Assembly: GCA_016742175.1 (NCBI GenBank) | Contig: JACVCH010000006.1 | Span: forward strand, 62,001-126,000 | DNA length: 64,000 nucleotides | DNA from: Rhizobiaceae bacterium | GTDB lineage: Bacteria; Pseudomonadota; Alphaproteobacteria; Rhizobiales; Rhizobiaceae | Direction: 5' to 3' | In this document: one piece after another, positions 34,447 through 41,325 of the stretch | Position numbering within the stretch: position 1 is the first letter of the stretch | Layout of the letters: each line of letters starts with the position of its first letter | The notes under the pieces: generated by a model | What the model was told of the DNA's origin: nothing | What the model saw: only the letters and a program-made list of their open reading frames with translations | Database searches by the model: none | Position numbers and translations under genes: made by a program

Positions 34447-34486
34447 GTGACGGAGCGCAAATCTTCCCGACCACGCCCGCCCACCC

Positions 34487-35395
34487 ATGACCACCAAGCA
34501 AAAAATCCGCCGCCTCGCGGCCTGGTCGATCGTCGTCGCCTTCGCGGTGATGGGCCTGAAATTCGTCGCCTGGTGGCTCACCGGGTCTGTCGCGCTCTAT
34601 TCCGACGCGCTCGAATCCATCGTCAACGTCATCGCCGCCTTCGCCGCGTTCTGGGCCATATCCGTCAGCCACAAGCCGGCCGACCGTGACCATCAATACG
34701 GCCACCACAAGGCCGAATATTTCTCGGCCGTCCTCGAAGGCGTGCTGATCGTCGTCGCCGCGCTGCTGATCCTCGCCGAGGTCTGGCGTGCCTGGCAGAA
34801 CCCGGTGCCGCTCGAAGCGCCGGCGCTCGGCCTTGCCGTCAACGCGTCGGCCGCCGCCGTCAATGCCTTTTGGGCCTACCTCCTCATCCGCAACGGGCGC
34901 CAGCACAAGTCGCCGGCCCTCGAGGCCGACGGCCATCACGTGATGACCGACGTCGTCACTTCGGCGGGCGTCCTCATCGGCCTTCTCGCCGCCGTCGCCA
35001 CCGGCTGGTGGATGCTCGATCCGTTGCTCGCGCTCGTCGTCGCGCTCAACATCCTGTGGCAGGGCTGGAAGGTCATCACCGCCTCGCTCGACGGGCTGAT
35101 GGACCGCGCCGTCGACCTCGAGGAGCATTTGCGCATCCGCGACCTGATCTCCGCCAATTCGCAAGGCGCGCTCGAAATCCACGATCTCAAGACGCGCATC
35201 GCCGGCCGCGCCACCTTCATCGAGTTCCACATGGTCGTGCGCGCCGACATGTCGGTCGGCGACAGCCACGTCATCTGCGATCGTATCGAGGCGGCGCTGG
35301 ATGAGGAGATCCCGTCCGTCCGGGTCGTCATCCATGTCGAGCCCGACCACGAGGCGAAGCTTCCGCCCGGCACGACGGCGGTGCCCTTCGCCTGA
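34487..35395 (+). CDS. Cation diffusion facilitator (CDF) metal transporter
   Basis: A 302-residue CDF protein: six helices, TM2 segment LYSDALESIVNVIAAFAAF, the TM5 HxxxD metal site in ADGHHVMTDVVTSAG, a short His-containing loop (DHQYGHHKAEYF), and a C-terminal cytoplasmic ferredoxin-like domain (about residues 205-290). TM2 has Asp and Glu/Ser/Asn in place of the DxxxD of E. coli FieF, so whether it exports Zn, Fe, Mn or Co cannot be told. Proton-driven export is the family mechanism. It lies directly after repeat copy 1 and is transcribed alone. Confidence 0.88.
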   Translation: MTTKQKIRRLAAWSIVVAFAVMGLKFVAWWLTGSVALYSDALESIVNVIAAFAAFWAISVSHKPADRDHQYGHHKAEYFSAVLEGVLIVVAALLILAEVWRAWQNPVPLEAPALGLAVNASAAAVNAFWAYLLIRNGRQHKSPALEADGHHVMTDVVTSAGVLIGLLAAVATGWWMLDPLLALVVALNILWQGWKVITASLDGLMDRAVDLEEHLRIRDLISANSQGALEIHDLKTRIAGRATFIEFHMVVRADMSVGDSHVICDRIEAALDEEIPSVRVVIHVEPDHEAKLPPGTTAVPFA

Positions 35396-35607
35396 CCTTC
35401 GGCGCGCGTCAAACCATAGCCGCCATCACGTCACATTTCGCCCTATTTCAAACTGTGACACAAACAACACACTGCCCCGGCGGACTCGTTTTCGCCGCAT
35501 TTCGTCCCATCCGCGGCCACAGTTCGCCAGCATTGAAGAGGGAAATCTTCACTGCCGCAGGGCAGGTTCCCGCCGCGTTTCGTAATCCTGTCATGGGTAT
35601 TTGATTG

Positions 35608-36369
35608 ATGTGTGTGTCTCGACGTCGCTTCCTTTTCCAGGCCGCTTCCCTGGGCGCGGTCGCTCCCCTGGTCCTTTCGGGCTGCATGTCCTCTACCGCC
35701 GTGCTCGAAACGGTCAAGCCCGGCCCTGATCCCTATTTCCTCGCCATGTACGGCCCGCAGCCGGGCGAGCGCTTCCCGCTCCCGGCCATCGACATCTCGA
35801 ATGTCGACGAGCGCTTCTTTCGCCAGCAGGTGCGTTATCACCGCTCCGAGCGGGCCGGCACCATCGTCGTCGACACGCAGAACCGCTTCCTCTACCTCGT
35901 GCAGGAAGGCGGCATGGCGATGCGCTACGGCATCGGCGTCGGCCGCGCCGGCCTCGAATTCGAGGGCGAGGCGCGCGTCGCCCGCAAGGCGCAGTGGCCG
36001 ACCTGGACGCCGACGCAGGACATGATCGCCCGCGAGCCCGGCCGCAACGCCCAGTGGGCCGGCGGCATGCCGCCCGGCCTCGAAAACCCGCTCGGGCCGC
36101 GCGCGCTCTACCTCTTCGAAGGCGGCCGCGACACGCTCTACCGCATCCACGGCACCTCCGAGCCGTGGTCGATCGGCCTTGCCGTTTCCTCGGGTTGCAT
36201 CCGTTTGTTCAACCAGGACATCATCGACCTCTACGCCCGCGTCGCCATCGACACGCCGGTCGTCGTCCTGCAGAACGAGCCCCTGATGTTCCCGCAGCGC
36301 GAGATGCCGGAATCGATCCGGCGCCAGTTGGAAGCGCCGCAGCGTCAGGACGGCACGGTCGAGATCTGA
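35608..36369 (+). CDS. L,D-transpeptidase (YkuD) lipoprotein, copy 1
   Basis: A 253-residue exported enzyme. The N-terminus has a twin-arginine-like SRRRFLFQAASLG and a lipobox LVLSGC near residue 23, indicating a lipid-anchored protein. The YkuD domain holds the His/Cys catalytic pattern RIHGTSEPWSIGLAVSSGCIR (His in HGT, nucleophile Cys in SGC). These enzymes form 3-3 crosslinks in peptidoglycan or attach proteins to it, and are abundant in polar-growing Rhizobiales. The start is ATG 35608; a TTG one codon upstream is also in frame. A paralogue lies at 49011-49637. Confidence 0.92.
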   Translation: MCVSRRRFLFQAASLGAVAPLVLSGCMSSTAVLETVKPGPDPYFLAMYGPQPGERFPLPAIDISNVDERFFRQQVRYHRSERAGTIVVDTQNRFLYLVQEGGMAMRYGIGVGRAGLEFEGEARVARKAQWPTWTPTQDMIAREPGRNAQWAGGMPPGLENPLGPRALYLFEGGRDTLYRIHGTSEPWSIGLAVSSGCIRLFNQDIIDLYARVAIDTPVVVLQNEPLMFPQREMPESIRRQLEAPQRQDGTVEI

Positions 36370-36372
36370 CCT

Positions 36373-37362
36373 CTAGGCGGCCTTCTTCATCTTCGCCCGG
36401 TCATGCGGCCGGGCGAAGTCGAGCGCCGGCCCCTTGGGCACGATCCGCGTCGGGTTGATGGTCTCGTGGCTGCCGTAATAATGGCTCTTGATGTGGTGCA
36501 TGTTCACCGTCTCCGCCACGCCCGGCACCTGATAGAGCTCGCGCAAATAGTTGGAAAGGTTGGCGTAGTCCTCGATCCGGCGCTCGTTGCACTTGAAGTG
36601 CGAATAGTAGACCGCATCGAAGCGCACCAGCGTCGTGAACAGCCGCCAGTCGGCCTCGGTCAGCAAATTGCCGGCCAGATAAAGCTGGCGTGACAGCCGC
36701 GCCTCCACCTCGTCCAGCGCCGCGAAAAGCGCGTCGAACGCCTCCTCATAGGCCTCCTGCCTGGTCGCGAACCCGGCCTTGTAGACGCCGTTGTTGATCG
36801 CGTCGTAGACGCGCTCGTTCACGGCGTCGATCTCGCCGCGCAGTTCCTCGGGATAAAGATCGAGCCCCCCGTCGCCCCATTCGTCGAAGGCGGAATTGAG
36901 CATGCGGATGATCTCCGCGCTCTCGTTGGAGACGATCGTCTGGTCCTGCTTGTCCCACAGCACCGGCACGGTCACCCGGCCCGAATAGGCCGGGTCGGCC
37001 TTGGTGTAGATTTGGTGCAGGTAGTCGAACCCGTAGAGATCGTCGCCCGTCGCCGCCTCGTCATGCTTGAACGTCCACCCGTCGGCGCCCATAAAATGAT
37101 GCACCACCGAGACCGAGATCACGTCTTCCAGCTTCTTCAATTTGCGGAAGACCAGCGTCCGGTGCGCCCAGGGGCAGGCGAGCGAAACATAAAGATGGTA
37201 GCGCCCCGGCTCCGCCTTGAACCCGCGCGTGCGCCCTTCGGCCGGCGCGCCGTCGACGGTCACCCAGTCCCGCCACTGCGACTGCGACCGCTCGAACCGC
37301 CCGCCCGTCTTGGACGTGTCGTACCACTTGTCCTGCCACTTCCCGTCAACCAGAAGTCCCAT
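36373..37362 (-). CDS. Glutathionyl-hydroquinone reductase
   Basis: A 329-residue Xi-class glutathione transferase (YqjG/PcpF type). It removes glutathione from glutathionyl-hydroquinones using the catalytic Cys in SLACPWAHRT near residue 65. It has the family's N-terminal thioredoxin-like domain with VPVLWDKQDQTIVSNESAEI and an all-helical C-terminal domain ending YYGSHETINPTRIVPKGP. ATG 37362 is preceded by GAGGAGCACGGC. It converges with the L,D-transpeptidase with 3 bases between the stops. Confidence 0.94.
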   Translation of the reverse strand: MGLLVDGKWQDKWYDTSKTGGRFERSQSQWRDWVTVDGAPAEGRTRGFKAEPGRYHLYVSLACPWAHRTLVFRKLKKLEDVISVSVVHHFMGADGWTFKHDEAATGDDLYGFDYLHQIYTKADPAYSGRVTVPVLWDKQDQTIVSNESAEIIRMLNSAFDEWGDGGLDLYPEELRGEIDAVNERVYDAINNGVYKAGFATRQEAYEEAFDALFAALDEVEARLSRQLYLAGNLLTEADWRLFTTLVRFDAVYYSHFKCNERRIEDYANLSNYLRELYQVPGVAETVNMHHIKSHYYGSHETINPTRIVPKGPALDFARPHDRAKMKKAA

Positions 37363-37766
37363 GCCGTGCTCCTCTTGTTGGTTAAGAGTTAGGGCAGGGG
37401 GCGGGTGGTGCCAAACACTGACGGATGAACAGATCGTCAATCACCCGGCCTTGGCGTCATCCCGGAAGCCGCATCGACGCGAAGCGGCGGGCGGCTGTCC
37501 GGGACCCATCCCGTGACCTTCAACCGCACGGAATGGTTCCCGGCTCTCGCCTCGCTGCGCTCGGGCTTCGGCCGGGATGACGCTCCCGCGTGCGGTCAAA
37601 TCGCGATAGACGTCCCCCCATTCTCGTGCTAGCAGCGAATCTCCGGGGGATTTCCATGCCGACCATCCGCATCGAGCGACGACGAAAGAGCACCCGCGCC
37701 TGAGCGCGGACGATGGCTGACGCCATTACGCCCTGCCTTTCCCTAAGCCGATCCGGAATTCCCGCC
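37363..37766. other. Intergenic stretch containing a palindromic repeat
   Basis: About 400 bases with no supported gene. It contains the repeat at 37454-37583. A 15-codon ORF at 37657-37704 with GGGGG ten bases upstream is too short to call. The remaining sequence upstream of the GNAT gene probably carries its promoter. Confidence 0.5.
37454..37583. repeat. Palindromic repeat, GCGTCATCCCGG family
   Basis: Terminal arms GCGTCATCCCGG (37454-37465) and CCGGGATGACGC (37572-37583) are perfect inverted copies. Imperfect inner arms (CCGGGACCCATCCC near 37500 and GGAATGGTTCCCGG near 37540) make a nested structure. CGTCATCCCGG repeats are a widespread REP-like class in rhizobial genomes. Confidence 0.75.
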
Positions 37767-38279
37767 ATGACCCTTGCCGACGTCGCTTACGCGCCGGAAC
37801 TGCCTTCCCACGACGCTGAAATCGAAGAGATCAACGCCGAAGCGTTCGGCCCCGGCCGCTTCACCCGCGCTGCGCATAAGATCCGCGAAGGCGGCCCGCA
37901 TGCGCGCGATCTCTCCTTCGTCGCCACGGTCGGCGGCCACGTCATCGCCTCGGTGCGCCTGACGCCGATCGCGGTCGGCGAAGGCCGCGCCATGCTCCTC
38001 GGCCCGCTCGCCGTACGCCCCTCTTGGAAGAATCTCGGCATCGGCCGCAAGCTGATGGCTATGGCCGCCGACGCGGCGAAGTCCAGGGGCGCCCGCGCCA
38101 TCGTCCTCGTCGGCGACGCGTCCTATTACGGCCCGCTCGGCTATGCCCAGGTCAAGCCGGGGACGATGACCATGCCCTGGCCGGTCGACCCGGCGCGGCT
38201 TCTGGTGCTGGAACTGGTGCCGGGCGCTGCGGCTTCGCTACATGGGGCGATCAGCCATGCGGATACGGTGCGGGTGTAG
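37767..38279 (+). CDS. GNAT-family N-acetyltransferase
   Basis: A 170-residue acetyltransferase: the acetyl-CoA-binding loop LGPLAVRPSWKNLGIGRKLM (motif A with the RxxGxG variant NLGIGRK) and VGDASYYGPLGYAQVKPG near residue 120. It resembles the YhbS-type subgroup; the substrate is unknown. ATG 37767 gives the usual N-terminus, with GGAA upstream; an in-frame ATG at 37713 would add 18 residues. It is flanked on both sides by palindromic repeats. Confidence 0.85.
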   Translation: MTLADVAYAPELPSHDAEIEEINAEAFGPGRFTRAAHKIREGGPHARDLSFVATVGGHVIASVRLTPIAVGEGRAMLLGPLAVRPSWKNLGIGRKLMAMAADAAKSRGARAIVLVGDASYYGPLGYAQVKPGTMTMPWPVDPARLLVLELVPGAAASLHGAISHADTVRV

Positions 38280-38296
38280 AAAACCTTCCTCCCCGC

Positions 38297-38583
38297 CGCA
38301 GACCGCCACTCCGTCGCGCTTCGCGCGCCACCTCTCCCCCTCAAAAGGGGAGAGGAACCCAGGCTGGAAAAGCGCCGACATCGCGGCAGCAATTTCCTCT
38401 CCCCTTTTGAGGGGGAGAGGTGGTCCGAAGGACCGGAGTGGGGGTCTGCCGCACCCTCTCTTCCATCCCGCGTAAGGAGAGGACACCAGCCTGGAAATGC
38501 GCCGCCGTCACGGCAGCCATTTCCTCTCCCCTTTTGAGGGGGAGAGGTGGCGCGCGAAGCGCGACGGAGTGGGGGTCTACCGC
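38297..38583. repeat. Compound palindromic repeat, CCACTCCG/CCACCTCTCCCCC family
   Basis: The first unit runs from GACCGCCACTCCGTCGCGC to about 38454 with inverted arms CCACCTCTCCCCCTC and GAGGGGGAGAGGTGG. A second partial unit (38470-38583) repeats the right arm plus the core CAGCCTGGAAATGCGCCG. The core GCTGGAAAAGCGCCG-N-CGGCAGC followed by TTTCCTCTCC is shared with the unit at 49675-49823, so the family has a conserved centre as well as conserved arms. Confidence 0.85.
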
Positions 38584-38605
38584 TAGTTGTCCGGATCAGG
38601 CAGCC

Positions 38606-38998
38606 CTAAGCCGCCTGCTCCATGAACACATATTCCCACACATGCCCGTCCAGATCCTGGAACGAGCAGCCATACATGAAGCCCATGTCCATCACCGGCT
38701 TCCACGGCTTGGCGCCGGCCTTCAGCGCCTTGGCGAGAATGTCGTCCACCTCCTGCCGGCTGTCGGCCGAGAGCGCCGTCAGCACCTCCGTCACCTTGTG
38801 ACCGTCGGCCATCTCGCCATTGATGAAGCCCTTGAACTTCTCATGGGTGAGCAGCATGACGAAGATGTTGTCGGCGATCACCATGCACGCGGCCGTGTCG
38901 TCGGAGAACTCCTCGTTGAACGAGTAGCCGAGCGCGGAGAAGAAGGCGCGGCTGGCGGCGAGGTCCTTGATCGGAAGGTTGACGAAGATCATGCGCAT
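38606..38998 (-). CDS. VOC-family (glyoxalase/bleomycin-resistance-like) protein
   Basis: A 130-residue vicinal-oxygen-chelate protein with two babbb units: FVNLPIKDLAASRAFFSALGY and MGFMYGCSFQDLDGHVWEYVFM. It resembles the YaeR/PhnB-like lactoylglutathione-lyase relatives with unknown substrate. ATG 38998 has GGGAG nine bases ahead; the frame extends upstream without homology. Confidence 0.85.
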   Translation of the reverse strand: MRMIFVNLPIKDLAASRAFFSALGYSFNEEFSDDTAACMVIADNIFVMLLTHEKFKGFINGEMADGHKVTEVLTALSADSRQEVDDILAKALKAGAKPWKPVMDMGFMYGCSFQDLDGHVWEYVFMEQAA

Positions 38999-39074
38999 GG
39001 AAAAGCTCCCTGATTGATGTCTGCGCATAGGACGGCCGGGCACCGCCCGTCCCGACAGCGGACATCTGAAAAAT

Positions 39075-41144
39075 TCAGCGCCCCTCGCGATACCAGGTCG
39101 CGCCGAAGGCGAAGAGCAGCAGCGCCAGCCCGAAGAAGCCGGCGAAGAGCGGCACGCGGGAGACCGAGCGCAGAACGCTGTCGTTCGTCGTCTGGAGGCC
39201 CACCCAGCCGCGCCCGTTAGCATCCGCGCCGGGGCGGATCGGGACGATGTTCGGCAAATCGAGCGCCCCGGTCATCCCGGCCTCGATGCGCCGGACCGTA
39301 CCGCCGCTTGCATCGGCCACCGGCTGCAGCCTTTCCGTCGTCGACACCGTGTCGGTGAACTCCGGCGCATTGACCGGCCCGACATGGGCGAGCGTTTCCA
39401 GGTCGCCATTGGCGATCCGGTAGAGCCCGATCTCGTCGGTCTCGACCGTCCCGTCGAACGTGCCCGGCGCGCCGGCTGCCAGCGGCACGGTCAGCGTCTC
39501 GCCCGAAGGCGTCGTCACGCTCGCCTCGCCGGCCTCGTCCTCCATCGTCTGCCGTTCGATCTCGAGCGTCATGCCGCGCGCATTCGCCGTCAGCCGTTCC
39601 TCTTCGAGCTCCGGCTCCTTCATCAGCCAATGCGCCATGCGCCGATAGAGTGAGACGTGCGGGCCGCCGCCCTCGAAGCCGCGCGCCCACAGCCAGCCAT
39701 GGTCGGAGAGGAGCATGCCGACGCGGCCTTCGCCCTGCCGGTCGAGGAGCAGCAGCGGCATGTCGTCCGCGCCCTGCATCACCACCTCGCCCTCAGGCCG
39801 CTCGATGCCGATCTGGCGGAACCAGCGGCTCCATTGCGGCGGCTCCTGGCCCGAGCCTTCGAGCCCGCGCGTCACCGGATGGCGCTCGCCGGTCTCCGTC
39901 AGGCGCGGGAAGAATGCCTGTTCCACCACCTCGCCGGTCGGCATCGCCGGCAGCGCAGCCATCAGCGGCGTGCGCGAGATCGACTGGTTGCCCGCGTATT
40001 CCGGCCCCGCCGCGATCAAAAGCGCGCCGCCATTCTCCACATATTCGGCGATGTAGTCGTAATAGAGGATCGGCAGCACGTCGCGGTGCTGGTAGCGGTC
40101 GAAGATGATCAGGTCGAAATCGTTGATCCGGTCGACGAAGAGCTCGCGCGTCGGGAAGGCGATGAGCGAGAGTTCGTTGATCGGCGTGCCGTCCTGCTTT
40201 TCGGGCGGGCGCAGGATGGTGAAGTGGACGAGGTCCACCGCCGCATCTGATTTCAAAAGGTTGCGCCAGGTCCGCTCGCCGGCATGGGGTTCGCCGGAAA
40301 CGAGCAGCACGCGCAAATTCTCGCGGATGCCGTCGAGGATCGCGATGGTCTGGTTGTTGGTCGCCGTCAACTCGCCCTCGGCCACCGGGAATTCGAGCTC
40401 GACGATGTTGCGCCCGGCATTGGGGATGACGATGTCGACCTCGGTCTCCTCGCCGATCACCGCCGTCTGGCGCACCACATGCTCGCCATTGACGCGCACG
40501 GTCACCTCGACCGGCCCGGTCGCACTGTTTGTCGACAGCACCCGGTAGCTCATGGTCACCGGCCGGTCGACGATACCGAAGCGCGGCGCGCGCTCGAACC
40601 GGATGCGCCGGTCGAACTCGTCCTCCTCGCCGGTCACCAGCGCATGGAGCGGACCCGAAAATCCCGGCACCTCCGGCACGTCGTGCACCTGTCCGTCGGT
40701 GATCATGATCGCCCCGCCGACCCGCGAGGGCGCGACGTCGCGCAGCGCGCTGTCCAGCGCGCCGAAGAGGCGCGTCTCGGTGCGGTCGTCGGCCGCGTCC
40801 GCCTGGCCGGTCTCGACCACGCGCAATTCATACTGATCGAACCGCGCCAGCCGCGCCTGCATCTCCTCCAGCGCCCGGTCGGTCGTCGCCCGCCGGTCGC
40901 CGATCTCCTGGCTCTGGCTGCGGTCGACGACGAGCGCGACGACGCTCTTCAACGGCTCGCGCTCTTCGTCCAGCAGCACCGGGTTGATCAGCGCCAGCGC
41001 CAGCGCCGCCATAGCCGCCAGCCGCACCCACGCGCCCCGCTGGCGCGCGAACAGTCCCCAGGCGACGAGCGCTGCGACGGGCACGAGAAGCGCGGCAAGC
41101 CAATGCCAAGCGAGGAGGGGTTCGAAGGCGAGGGACCAGTTCAT
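39075..41144 (-). CDS. vWA/BatA-type membrane protein with glutamine-amidotransferase-like fold
   Basis: A 689-residue protein: two N-terminal helices (about 10-30 and 38-58), a von Willebrand-like region (VVALVVDRSQSQE, AIMITDGQVHD), Ig-like beta segments, a middle region similar to class-I amidotransferase-like domains (FDLIIFDRYQHRDVLPILYYDYIAEYVENGGALLI), and a C-terminal helix (LFAGFFGLALLLFAFGATW). It is the fourth gene of the MoxR-DUF58-DUF4159 operon, but a palindromic repeat sits in the 180-base gap before it. The family is linked to MoxR-assisted folding or assembly in the envelope; its specific role is unknown. Confidence 0.85.
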   Translation of the reverse strand: MNWSLAFEPLLAWHWLAALLVPVAALVAWGLFARQRGAWVRLAAMAALALALINPVLLDEEREPLKSVVALVVDRSQSQEIGDRRATTDRALEEMQARLARFDQYELRVVETGQADAADDRTETRLFGALDSALRDVAPSRVGGAIMITDGQVHDVPEVPGFSGPLHALVTGEEDEFDRRIRFERAPRFGIVDRPVTMSYRVLSTNSATGPVEVTVRVNGEHVVRQTAVIGEETEVDIVIPNAGRNIVELEFPVAEGELTATNNQTIAILDGIRENLRVLLVSGEPHAGERTWRNLLKSDAAVDLVHFTILRPPEKQDGTPINELSLIAFPTRELFVDRINDFDLIIFDRYQHRDVLPILYYDYIAEYVENGGALLIAAGPEYAGNQSISRTPLMAALPAMPTGEVVEQAFFPRLTETGERHPVTRGLEGSGQEPPQWSRWFRQIGIERPEGEVVMQGADDMPLLLLDRQGEGRVGMLLSDHGWLWARGFEGGGPHVSLYRRMAHWLMKEPELEEERLTANARGMTLEIERQTMEDEAGEASVTTPSGETLTVPLAAGAPGTFDGTVETDEIGLYRIANGDLETLAHVGPVNAPEFTDTVSTTERLQPVADASGGTVRRIEAGMTGALDLPNIVPIRPGADANGRGWVGLQTTNDSVLRSVSRVPLFAGFFGLALLLFAFGATWYREGR

Positions 41145-41176
41145 GGGTGACTACCTCGATGGAAGCGCCCTACGTT

Positions 41177-41294
41177 GCCCCCCTCTGTCCTGCCGGACAT
41201 CTCCCCCGCAGGGGGGGAGATCAGCCAATCGCATACCGTGAAGCGCGTGATCTCCCCCCTCGCGGGGGAGATGCCCGGCAGGGCAGAGGGGGGC
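41177..41294. repeat. Palindromic repeat, CCCCCTCTGTCCTGCCGGACATCTCC family, copy 2
   Basis: The 33-base arms (41177-41209 and 41262-41294) match copy 1 at 34302-34446 nearly base for base. The centre differs. It lies within the MoxR operon, between the DUF4159 gene and the vWA gene. Confidence 0.88.
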
Positions 41295-41325
41295 GCGACA
41301 GAGCGCGATCGAACGAATGCCACGC

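Noticed and set aside
37657-37704. 15-codon Arg-rich ORF before the GNAT gene
   Set aside because: Too short, no codon-run signal, no hairpins; only a loose GGGGG upstream.
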